Positions 1-6,843 of a DNA stretch of 9,271 nucleotides are shown one piece after another; positions within the stretch are counted from its first letter, which is position 1, and every line of letters starts with the position of its first letter. The notes below the pieces were generated by a model. It did not search any database. It was given only the letters and a program-made list of their open reading frames with translations, and had not been told where the DNA came from. The stretch comes from UBA1038 sp964480995 (GTDB taxonomy: Bacteria; Bacillota; Clostridia; Christensenellales; Aristaeellaceae): contig CAYZRZ010000088.1 of NCBI GenBank assembly GCA_964480995.1, positions 1-9,271 on the forward strand, given 5' to 3'. The position numbers were made by a program, and so were the translations under genes.

Positions 1-1184
1 GCGTGAACATTGGCTACAAATCCGACGGGCTGATCAAGCGCTCCGATCTGGTCGATGAGAATATTGAACTGGGCGACGACATCGAAGTCGAGATCGTCAA
101 GGTCAACGACGGCGAAGGCAATGTCATCCTCTCTCAGCGCAACATCGTCAACCGCAAGGTGTGGGACGAGATCAAACACAAGTTCGAAGCCGGTGAGTAT
201 GTGGAAGCCGTTGGCAAGGAAGCTGTTAAAGGCGGATTGCTTGCCAACATCGACGGCGTGCGCGCCTTCATCCCCGCTTCGCAGCTCTCCCAGCGCTACG
301 TTGAAAAGATCGGTCAGTTCGTCGGCCAGCCGATGAAACTGAAGATCATCGAGATCGACGACGCCAAAAAACGCGTAGTCGCCAGCCGCAAGGAAGTGGT
401 GATCGCCGAAGCCGCCGCCAAGAAGGAAGAAGCCTGGGGCAAGCTCCGGCAGGGCGAGCTCGTCAAGGGCATTGTCCGCCGCTTTGCTCCCTTCGGCGCC
501 TTCGTTGATCTGGGCGGCGTTGACGGCCTGATCCACATCACCGACCTGAGCTGGAACCGTTCCGCTCAGCCGCAGGATGTGCTGAAGATTGGCAGCGAAA
601 TTGATGTGAAGATCCTTTCCCTTGATCCTGAGCGCGAGCGCATTCAGCTTGGCTACAAGCAGCTGCAGCCCCGTCCCTGGGACAATGTGGAAGAGAAGTA
701 TCCCATCGGCACGGTGCTGACCCGCAAGGTCGTGCGCATTCGTCCCTTCGGTGCCTTTGTTGAGATGGAACCCGGCGTTGATGGCCTGATTCATATCAGC
801 CAGGTCGCGCTGACCCGTGTCAACAAGGTGGAAGATGTCCTCTCCCCCGGCCAGGAGGTCAACGTCAAGGTTCTGGCGGTCGATCCCGAAGCCAAGCGCA
901 TCAGCCTCTCCATCCGCGAAGCGATGGAAGAGACCCTGCTGGACGCGCCTGCTGCCATCCCCGGCGAGGGCGAAGACTTTGCCGCGCACGCAGCAGAGGA
1001 GCCCGACAGCTCCGCCGATAGCGAGCCTGCCGAGGAAACCGGTGTGGCAGCAGCCTTCAAGCGTGCAGCCGAAGCCGCCTCTGAGCGCGGTGACGAAGTT
1101 AGCGACGCCATTCAAGCCGCCACCGAGCAGCCGGCGGAAGAAGCTCCGGAAGCTCCGGAATTTACTGAAGCTCCTGAAGAGTAA
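1..1184 (+). CDS. rpsA: 30S ribosomal protein S1 (S1 RNA-binding domain protein), 5' end cut by window
   Basis: S1 helps mRNA bind the 30S subunit through repeated OB-fold S1 domains. The frame is open from the left edge (first full codon at base 3), and the protein starts mid-domain, so the GTG at 3 is read as an internal Val codon, not a start. The 393 visible residues contain the end of one S1 domain (about 1-46), a less canonical second (64-131), and two classic ones (149-218 and 235-305) with the FGAFV and GLIHI signatures. Residues 308-393 form an acidic, Ala/Glu/Pro-rich, probably disordered tail. An intrinsic terminator follows 29 bases after the stop. In many clostridia S1 is fused behind IspH (HMBPP reductase) as one polypeptide; whether that holds here cannot be seen because the N-terminus lies outside. 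Other multi-S1 proteins are possible but less likely. Confidence 0.9.
   Translation, partial: VNIGYKSDGLIKRSDLVDENIELGDDIEVEIVKVNDGEGNVILSQRNIVNRKVWDEIKHKFEAGEYVEAVGKEAVKGGLLANIDGVRAFIPASQLSQRYVEKIGQFVGQPMKLKIIEIDDAKKRVVASRKEVVIAEAAAKKEEAWGKLRQGELVKGIVRRFAPFGAFVDLGGVDGLIHITDLSWNRSAQPQDVLKIGSEIDVKILSLDPERERIQLGYKQLQPRPWDNVEEKYPIGTVLTRKVVRIRPFGAFVEMEPGVDGLIHISQVALTRVNKVEDVLSPGQEVNVKVLAVDPEAKRISLSIREAMEETLLDAPAAIPGEGEDFAAHAAEEPDSSADSEPAEETGVAAAFKRAAEAASERGDEVSDAIQAATEQPAEEAPEAPEFTEAPEE
1140..1157 (+). repeat. two exact 9-bp repeats in the S1 acidic tail
   Basis: The unit GAAGCTCCG occurs twice in tandem and in frame, each copy encoding Glu-Ala-Pro. A degenerate third copy (GAAGCTCCT) lies about 12 bases downstream. 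It is a small low-complexity expansion in the disordered tail, with no separate function implied. Confidence 0.75.
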
Positions 1185-1213
1185 GAATCGGCTTAATCAA
1201 GTTCAATAAATAA

Positions 1214-1245
1214 GAGGTCCCGGCATCAAACCGGGGCCTCTTTTT
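1214..1245 (+). terminator. rho-independent terminator of the S1 gene, possibly bidirectional
   Basis: A 10-bp stem (1214-1223 with 1231-1240, one G-U pair) closes a 7-base loop and is followed by five T residues. This is a classic intrinsic terminator for the + strand S1 gene. On the - strand the same stem is followed by an interrupted T-rich run (TTATTTATT), so it may also stop the converging lyase operon, whose last stop codon lies 37 bases away. No other terminator for that operon is visible. Confidence 0.9.
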
Positions 1246-1281
1246 GATGAAGTTTACCTCACTTATCAAGACACTGAACCC

Positions 1282-1305
1282 TTATGTCTTTATGTCCTTA
1301 TGCCC
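1282..1305. repeat. three near-identical 8-bp tandem units across the lyase stop codon
   Basis: On the + strand the units are TTATGTCT, TTATGTCC and TTATGCCC, back to back. They encode the last residues (HKDIKT) and the TAA stop of the lyase on the - strand. Since 8 is not a multiple of 3, gain or loss of a unit would change the frame of the C-terminal end. Confidence 0.7.
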
Positions 1306-2820
1306 TTCATTGCCAAGCAGCGCGTTTATATCTTCGTCCAGCTGACGCTTCGCCTCGCAAAGCTCTTCCTCCAGCGCCGGGGCCGTTTGCCGTAAATCGG
1401 CGCGCTCACGGATCATCCTCTCCATCTGTTCGATGGCGGGTCCGCCTGTAATGCCGCGGATGGAGACGAAATAATCAGGGCTTAATACCTGTTTCAGCCG
1501 ATCCGCTGACAAGGTAAGGGGCTTGCCCAGCGTTTCCCGGGCCATTTCTTCCAGGGCCTCGCTTGTCATCCCGGCCCCCTCATGATCTCCAAGATTATCC
1601 AGGTGACGCACCAGGCGCGCGGTCAGGCGGTGGCTTTCCCGGAAGCTGAGTCCATAGTCCCGCACCAGGCTGTCAGCCAGTTCCGTCGCGGTGATGAAGG
1701 CAGCCCCCGCGCGCTTCGCCAGGTGCTCCGTGTTGACGCTCAGGGTCGCGTAATTTACCCGCAGCAGCTCACAAACCTTGATCAGGTCATCACAGGCCAG
1801 GTACATCGTGGGCTGCAGATCCTCCTCCGAGTCGACCATATCGGTCATCGGCGTATTATGCAGCATCTGCAGCACGGTCAGGGCCCTGCCAAAGCCGCGG
1901 GAGGCGATCGGTCTTGCGTGCTCCAGGCTTGAGGGGTTGCGCTTCTGGGGCATGATGGACGAGGTCTGCACATAGGGATCGGCCAGGCGGTACACGCCGT
2001 ACTCAACCGTGCAATAATCCAATGTATCCTTGAGGAAGCGGGACAGCGACAGCGACAAGCTGGCAAGAGCGCCTGCCGCGCCGCTGAGATAATCGGCGCC
2101 GGCGATGCAGTCATAGCTGTTTTCTATCAGTCCCTCAAAGCCCATCAGGCGGGCCGGATAAAACCTGTCGATATTGAAGCCCGTGGTCGTGATGGCCGCG
2201 GCCCCCAAAGGCGATAGGTTCACGCTGTGGTACGCGGCCGCCAGCCGCTCCTTGTCCCGATTCATCGCGTCATAAGCGGCCAGGATATAGTGCCCCATGG
2301 TTGTAGGCTGCGCGGGCTGCGTATGGGTATAGGCAGGCATCAGCGTCCGCTTGTGCTCATCGGCGAAGGCCAGCAATACGTCCATCAGCGCCTCCAGATG
2401 GCTGATCACTTGAATCAGGGCGCTCCGGGTGCCGATCCTGTACTCCGCCAGGCCCATATCGTTGCGGCTGCGCGCGGTGTGCAGCCGCCCGGCCAGATCG
2501 ATCCCGACCAGGTCCCCCAGGTCCTTTTCGATCATGAAAAACATGTCTTCATAAGCCGTGTTGTAGGGGATCCGGCTGTAATCACGCGCTTGCAGCTCCT
2601 TCAGGCCCCGCGCGATCATAGCCCCATCCCCCTTTGACAGGAGCCCCTGCCGCACAAGCATCAGCAGGTGGGAAAAGGACAGCTCAAAGAATGTATTGAA
2701 GTAATGATCCCTTTGGCAGGTATAGACGGGGCTGAGCACGGCATTCGCGAAAGCCGGCGAGGGGAATTTGACTCCCTCCGCTGCCTGCACCAGTGCCCTG
2801 AGTTCGGCTAGTGTTTTCAT
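1282..2820 (-). CDS. divergent argininosuccinate lyase-family C-N lyase
   Basis: The fumarase/aspartase superfamily, ASL branch, eliminates fumarate from N-substituted aspartates; the enzymes are cytoplasmic tetramers. Visible motifs in the 512 residues: Ser48 and His51 at the place of the ASL GSxAH motif, HTARSRND at 114-121 (ASL has HTGRSRND), YTHTQPAQP from 164 with the catalytic-region His166, and SSIMPQKRNP at 287-296 carrying the presumed base Ser287 plus Lys293 and Asn295. The DLQ block (334-336) is kept. However, aligned by eye to duck delta-2 crystallin/ASL, the Tyr five residues before that Gln and the Lys three after it are Ser331 and Met339. These contact the arginine part in true ASL. 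The protein is also about 50 residues longer than usual, with a charged C-terminal helix-like end. It is last in a catabolic operon and overlaps the amidohydrolase gene by 4 bases (ATGA), suggesting translational coupling. No argG or other arginine gene is near. Family certain; substrate unknown; ordinary ArgH is the main alternative. Confidence 0.87.
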   Translation of the reverse strand: MKTLAELRALVQAAEGVKFPSPAFANAVLSPVYTCQRDHYFNTFFELSFSHLLMLVRQGLLSKGDGAMIARGLKELQARDYSRIPYNTAYEDMFFMIEKDLGDLVGIDLAGRLHTARSRNDMGLAEYRIGTRSALIQVISHLEALMDVLLAFADEHKRTLMPAYTHTQPAQPTTMGHYILAAYDAMNRDKERLAAAYHSVNLSPLGAAAITTTGFNIDRFYPARLMGFEGLIENSYDCIAGADYLSGAAGALASLSLSLSRFLKDTLDYCTVEYGVYRLADPYVQTSSIMPQKRNPSSLEHARPIASRGFGRALTVLQMLHNTPMTDMVDSEEDLQPTMYLACDDLIKVCELLRVNYATLSVNTEHLAKRAGAAFITATELADSLVRDYGLSFRESHRLTARLVRHLDNLGDHEGAGMTSEALEEMARETLGKPLTLSADRLKQVLSPDYFVSIRGITGGPAIEQMERMIRERADLRQTAPALEEELCEAKRQLDEDINALLGNEGHKDIKT

Positions 2821-3740
2821 TTATCTTCCAGCTTCAGCAGCCGGGCCGCGTTTTGATAGAGTATTTGATCGATTTCCCGTTCGCTGAAGCCCAGCTCGAC
2901 ACAGTCACGGACCTGTGTATCCAGATAGGCCGTTACAAAGCCCCGCGGGAAGCTCATGGCATCCGTCCCAAAGAGGATGCGCTCCGCGCCGATGGTCTGT
3001 TTGTACTTCAGCAGCAGGTCCCTTACACTCAAAGGATAGGGCATAAAGCGCACCCATTGGTTTGAACCGGAGGTGTCCACATGCACGTTGGGGCAGGCCC
3101 AGGCAAGAAACAGCGTTTCCTGCGGAAAACCGCAGCCGAAGTGCGGCACGATGAAGGGGATGCGCGGGTGTGCCTTGGCCACATCATGCAGCGCCATGGG
3201 GCTGATGTTGATGTGGTCGGCAATCCCCCCTGCTCCGCCCAGGATGCCGAAGTGAAACAGCACAGGGATTTCCAAGGATTCCGCGGCCTCAAAGAAGGGG
3301 TCAAGAGAAGGGTCACTCAGCGGGATATCGATCAGCGGGGCGAAACCCTTATAGCCCTTCAGGCCCTGTTCCTTCACAGCGCGCACCAGACGGTCAGGCG
3401 CGTCCTTACCGGTGATGTCGTGATGGGCATAGGCGATGAACCGCTCCGGGGCCATGGCAGTAATCCTGGCGGACACATCATTGCCGGCAGAGGTCAGAAA
3501 GACCATCTTGTCAACGCCCTTCGCGTCCATATCGGCAAGCCAGCGCTTAGCCAGCGCTTCCACATCGTCGCTGAGCGGCTCATTGGGCGGGAACCGCCAG
3601 GCCCGCTGCCAGCTTTCGCGCAGCGGAGCGGATTTGGCGTCCATGACAGCCGCCTTCTCCTCGCCATAAACGGAAGCATACGAAGGCATCAGCGGGTAGT
3701 CCTTGACCATAAAATGCGCGTGCGAATCAATAATTCTCAT
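2817..3740 (-). CDS. amidohydrolase family protein (COG2159-like TIM-barrel metal enzyme)
   Basis: These enzymes use one metal ion, usually zinc, in a TIM barrel to hydrolyse C-N or C-O bonds or to decarboxylate acids; they act in the cytoplasm. The 307 residues carry the expected ligand set: DSHAH at 5-9 (His7, His9), His163 after the strand PVLF, His200 in VPHFG, and Asp260 in LFGTD near the C-terminal end. Length fits the amidohydrolase-2 family (about 280-340). The ATG at 3740 has an excellent site, AGGAGAG, at about 3744-3750 that overlaps the stop of the preceding permease gene, so translation is probably coupled. The stop overlaps the lyase start. Its place between sugar permeases and a lyase suggests a catabolic hydrolase, lactonase or decarboxylase of the imported compound. 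The sequence does not say which reaction. Confidence 0.88.
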   Translation of the reverse strand: MRIIDSHAHFMVKDYPLMPSYASVYGEEKAAVMDAKSAPLRESWQRAWRFPPNEPLSDDVEALAKRWLADMDAKGVDKMVFLTSAGNDVSARITAMAPERFIAYAHHDITGKDAPDRLVRAVKEQGLKGYKGFAPLIDIPLSDPSLDPFFEAAESLEIPVLFHFGILGGAGGIADHINISPMALHDVAKAHPRIPFIVPHFGCGFPQETLFLAWACPNVHVDTSGSNQWVRFMPYPLSVRDLLLKYKQTIGAERILFGTDAMSFPRGFVTAYLDTQVRDCVELGFSEREIDQILYQNAARLLKLEDK

Positions 3741-3749
3741 GTTCTCTCC

Positions 3750-4565
3750 TCAGGCCTTCATACCGGACAGGTTGATGCCTTCAATGATCTGCCGCTGGAA
3801 CACCATGAACACCGCCAGTACAGGCAGCGTGCCCAAAGAGGCCGCGGTCATGATTCTCTCCCATTCGGGGTTGTTTTCCGTTGTGAACATCGCCAGGCCC
3901 ACCGGCAGCGTGACCAACTCCTTGTTGCTGACGATGATCACAGGCCACAGAAACGCGTTCCAGTTGCCCAGGAAGGTAAAGATAGCCAGGGCTGAAACGG
4001 CGGGCATAACAAGAGGAAGGGCGATTCTGGCATAGATGCCCAGCTCGTTGAGACCGTCGATCCTCGCGGCTTCCAGCAATTCATCCGGCACGCCCTCGAA
4101 GAACTGGCGCATCATGAAGATGCCGAAGGCAGTGATCAGGCCCGGAAACATGATCGACCAGTACGTGTTGAGCCATTTCAGCTGCGCGCTCATCAGATAC
4201 CAGGGAATGATCAGCATCTCGGTTGGCACCATCAGCGTGGACATGATCAGAATAAAGACCAGCTGCTTGCCCTTGAACTGCATTTTGCACAGCGTGTACC
4301 CTACAAGGGTATCAAACAGCATCACCGATCCCACCACCATGACAGCAACGAAGATGGAGTTCATAAACCAGCGCACAAAATCGGTGCGCGTAAAGACAAA
4401 GGAATAGTTCTGGGTGGTGGCCGGGTTGGGGATCATGGAAAAGCTGTAGACATCAGCCCCCGTCTTCAGGGAGGTCAGCACCATCCAGATAAAGGGAAAG
4501 ACCATAAACACCGCGCCCAGGGACAGCAGGGCGTAAATGGGCATCAGCTTATATGACTTGCGCAT
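3750..4565 (-). CDS. carbohydrate ABC transporter permease, MalG/AraQ type (CUT1)
   Basis: This is one of two membrane subunits of a binding-protein-dependent sugar importer. The 271 residues show about six hydrophobic segments (roughly 8-30, 70-92, 103-124, 137-156, 184-210, 243-262). The cytoplasmic EAA loop that docks the ATPase begins at Glu165 (EAARIDG, 165-171) and runs to Pro184. The C-terminal end (INLSGMKA) resembles the usual GxxxGAVKG-type tail of MalG-like proteins, though shortened. Only one base separates it from the upstream permease gene, and its ribosome binding sequence (GGTGGAG) lies inside that gene's last codons. No ATPase gene follows, so it presumably pairs with a shared MsmK/UgpC-type ATPase encoded elsewhere. 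Substrate is not readable from the permease. Confidence 0.93.
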   Translation of the reverse strand: MRKSYKLMPIYALLSLGAVFMVFPFIWMVLTSLKTGADVYSFSMIPNPATTQNYSFVFTRTDFVRWFMNSIFVAVMVVGSVMLFDTLVGYTLCKMQFKGKQLVFILIMSTLMVPTEMLIIPWYLMSAQLKWLNTYWSIMFPGLITAFGIFMMRQFFEGVPDELLEAARIDGLNELGIYARIALPLVMPAVSALAIFTFLGNWNAFLWPVIIVSNKELVTLPVGLAMFTTENNPEWERIMTAASLGTLPVLAVFMVFQRQIIEGINLSGMKA

Positions 4566-4566
4566 A

Positions 4567-5463
4567 TCAATACTCCACCTTCTTTGTGACGAGCTTCATC
4601 TGCAGCAGCGAGATGGTCATGATGATAACAAACAGCAGCACAGTCATCGCGCTGGCGTAGCCCATATCAAAGGACTTGAAAGCCTTCTGATAGATATACA
4701 GCACGATGGACAGGGTAGAGTTGAGCGGGCCGCCCGATCCTCCGGGCGAGATGGCAAACACCTGCGTAAACACCTGCAGGGTCTGTATACCGGCCATCAC
4801 AGAGAGGTAGACGATGGTCGGGTTTAAAAGCGGGATGGTCACATGGCGGAACGAAGCCCACTTGCTGGCCCCGTCGATCTCGGCTGCCTCGTAAAATGTG
4901 CGCGGAATCTGTTTCAGACCGGCCAGGAAAATGATGATCTGGAAACCCAGCCCCTGCCAGATCACATTGGACGCGATCACCGGAAGGGACTGAGAGGTGG
5001 AGTTCATAAAGGGCTGAACGGGAAGCCCCGCGACTGCCAGGATGTTGTTGATCAAGCCGCCGGATTTCATAAACATCCACTTCCAAACGGCGGCGACGGC
5101 TACGACAGAGGTCACATAGGGAATGAAATACAGCGTGCGGAAAAAACCAGCGCCCTTATTGATGGCATTCATCATCAGCGAGATCACCAGGCTCAGCCCA
5201 AGCCCGATGGGCATGCAGATGATGATATACTTGAAGGTGTTGATAAGCGCCTTGTGAAGCGTCTTGTCGCTGAGCATGCGCTCAAAATTCTTCAGACCAA
5301 CAAAGGGCTTGTCCGCGGAAAAGATATCCCATTCCAGCAGGGAGATATGAAACGAGGAGAGCACAGGATAGATGCGGATCCAAAGAAAAAAGATCATGGG
5401 GATAGCCAGGAAAGCATATGCCCAGTAAGCCTGACGCCGCTTCAGCGATGATGTTTTAGCCAT
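4567..5463 (-). CDS. carbohydrate ABC transporter permease, MalF/UgpA type (CUT1)
   Basis: This is the partner membrane subunit of the same importer. The 298 residues begin with a basic cytoplasmic stretch (SLKRRQ) and a first membrane segment at about 15-37. Further segments lie at about 73-98, 110-131, 160-182, 211-234 and 268-289. The EAA loop starts at Glu192 (EAAEIDGAS) and ends near Pro211. It lacks the large periplasmic insert of enterobacterial MalF, as usual for Gram-positive homologues. The ATG at 5463 is preceded by a near-perfect site (AGGAGGTCAC). The 67-base gap to the binding-protein gene holds a long hairpin that may lower permease expression relative to the binding protein. 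Confidence 0.93.
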   Translation of the reverse strand: MAKTSSLKRRQAYWAYAFLAIPMIFFLWIRIYPVLSSFHISLLEWDIFSADKPFVGLKNFERMLSDKTLHKALINTFKYIIICMPIGLGLSLVISLMMNAINKGAGFFRTLYFIPYVTSVVAVAAVWKWMFMKSGGLINNILAVAGLPVQPFMNSTSQSLPVIASNVIWQGLGFQIIIFLAGLKQIPRTFYEAAEIDGASKWASFRHVTIPLLNPTIVYLSVMAGIQTLQVFTQVFAISPGGSGGPLNSTLSIVLYIYQKAFKSFDMGYASAMTVLLFVIIMTISLLQMKLVTKKVEY

Positions 5464-5484
5464 GTGACCTCCTGATTCCGCTTG

Positions 5485-5517
5485 CCGTCAGGGGCCGGCC
5501 GCGCCGGCCCCTGACGG
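5485..5517 (-). promoter_or_regulatory. 15-bp perfect GC-rich intercistronic hairpin
   Basis: Bases 5485-5499 and 5503-5517 are exact reverse complements around a 3-base loop. The structure begins 13 bases after the binding-protein stop and ends about 21 bases before the permease start. There is no T-run on the - strand side, so it is not a canonical terminator. By analogy with the structured malE-malF spacer in E. coli, it probably shields the upstream message from 3' decay or causes partial termination, keeping the binding protein in excess. The structure is seen directly; its role is inferred. Confidence 0.8.
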
Positions 5518-5530
5518 GTACTATTGGTGA

Positions 5531-6787
5531 TTACTTCCAGTAGGAGTCGAGCAGCGCCTGGGCTTCGCCCACTGCCCAGTCAAGAACTTCGCGGGGATCC
5601 ATGCCGTTTAAAAGAACCTGGTCGATCGCGTCCACCACGATCTTGCGGTCAGCGGCCTCATCAACATAGAAGTAGGAATCGGCATAGGGCAGCATCTCGA
5701 TGAAGGGAGCCAGTTTTTCATTCTTGAGCAGCTCTTCATCCTCAGAAATGGATTTGCGCGCGCCGATCTCGCCGATACGGGTCGTCCAGGTCTTCATCAC
5801 TTCCTCGCTGGTGAGGAATGCCAGGAACTTTTCGGACGCTTCCAGTTCTTTATCCTTGGTTCCGGCCAGAATGCCGTTGGTCCAGAAAGTGCCGAAGGAA
5901 GATTTGCGGCCTTCGTGCGAGGGGATCGGCACAACGCCGTAGTTGAGCGTGCCGTCGCCTTCAAGCGCCGAGATGCGGTAGGAACCGTCAATGGACATGG
6001 CGGCCGCGCCGTTGCGGAAGGCTGTGGCGTCGTTGGTCATGAAGTTGACTTCGCCGACCTTATGAACCGTGGCGAGATCGGTCAGCCACTGGAAAGCCTG
6101 ATAGCCGGCTTCGCTGGCATTCCACAGGGCGGTCTTGTTGTCTTCGCTCAGAGGATCCTGGCCAAACAGATTGAGCAGCACCGGGCGGAAGAAGCCATGC
6201 AGCTGGCCGTCAGGCTGGAAGGTCAGGCCTTCCACTTCCAGGTCGCCTGCAGCGTTGCGCTTGGTCATCTTCACAGCCATTTCGACCATCTCATCCAGCG
6301 TGGCCGGCGGGGCGGTATAGCCATGCTCCGCCAGGATGTCCTTGTTGTAGAACAGGCCCAGCGTACGCACGGCTGTGGGGATGGTGTAGTATACGCCGTC
6401 AAACTTGTTGATGGAGACCATCGGGGCAAACTCAGCCTCGATCGTTTCAGGCGAGAAGCTTCCTGCCGGCAGGGGCTGCAGCACATTGCTCTTAACGTAC
6501 TTGGGGACCCAGCCATAGAACAGATTGACAATATCCGGCCCTTCTCCCGCGGCGACAGAGGTGGCGATCTTCTCCTGGAATGAGTCATAGGGGAAATGCT
6601 GGTGAAGCACCTTAATCCCCGGATTCTCAGCCTCAAACTGGACGATCAGCTCATCGATCAGGGCAACTTTGGATTCAAAATAATACTGCCAGTACTCAAT
6701 CGTTACAACGTCTTCCGCTTGAGCGGCAGGAGCTGCCATCAGCGGCAGCAGGAGAGCCAGAACCAGGACCAAGCATAGTTTTTTCAT
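5531..6787 (-). CDS. extracellular solute-binding protein of a CUT1 sugar ABC transporter
   Basis: It captures the substrate outside the membrane and delivers it to the two permeases encoded downstream. The 418 residues begin with a signal peptide: KK at 2-3, a Leu-rich core at about 4-17, and a likely signal peptidase I site after AQA (24/25). There is no lipobox cysteine, which is unusual for a Gram-positive binding protein. The mature part fits solute-binding family 1: an IEYWQYY start, FPYDSFQEKI (65-74) with GPDIV (83-87), LFYNKDIL (145-152), and the GAAAMSIDGSY block at 260-270 that is typical of sugar binders. The ATG at 6787 is preceded by AGAAGGAGATCTCAC. The gene follows the kinase gene after 56 bases without a convincing separate promoter. 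Ligand is not predictable; sugar or amino sugar is the default for the family. Confidence 0.92.
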   Translation of the reverse strand: MKKLCLVLVLALLLPLMAAPAAQAEDVVTIEYWQYYFESKVALIDELIVQFEAENPGIKVLHQHFPYDSFQEKIATSVAAGEGPDIVNLFYGWVPKYVKSNVLQPLPAGSFSPETIEAEFAPMVSINKFDGVYYTIPTAVRTLGLFYNKDILAEHGYTAPPATLDEMVEMAVKMTKRNAAGDLEVEGLTFQPDGQLHGFFRPVLLNLFGQDPLSEDNKTALWNASEAGYQAFQWLTDLATVHKVGEVNFMTNDATAFRNGAAAMSIDGSYRISALEGDGTLNYGVVPIPSHEGRKSSFGTFWTNGILAGTKDKELEASEKFLAFLTSEEVMKTWTTRIGEIGARKSISEDEELLKNEKLAPFIEMLPYADSYFYVDEAADRKIVVDAIDQVLLNGMDPREVLDWAVGEAQALLDSYWK

Positions 6788-6843
6788 GTGAGATCTCCTT
6801 CTTTTAATAGAATATCGGTTACTTGGGGCTGCGGTGAAACGGA

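Noticed and set aside
1282..2820. Gene as part of an arginine biosynthesis operon
   Set aside because: No argG, argF or other arginine gene is present. It overlaps an amidohydrolase gene in a transporter operon, and key arginine-side residues differ.
3081..3995. 304-codon open frame on the + strand
   Set aside because: It lies antisense across the amidohydrolase and MalG-like permease genes and runs through their boundary. The protein is rich in His, Arg and Gln with no recognisable domain, as expected for a shadow frame in GC-rich DNA.
4843..5451. 202-codon open frame on the + strand
   Set aside because: It is antisense to the MalF-like permease and has hydrophilic, low-complexity content typical of a reverse reading of a membrane protein gene.
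5485..5517. Hairpin as an intrinsic terminator ending the operon after the binding protein
   Set aside because: No T-run follows on the - strand, and the downstream permeases are functionally tied to the binding protein, so full termination is unlikely.
5915..6583. 222-codon open frame on the + strand
   Set aside because: It is antisense inside the well-supported binding-protein gene and has no family resemblance.
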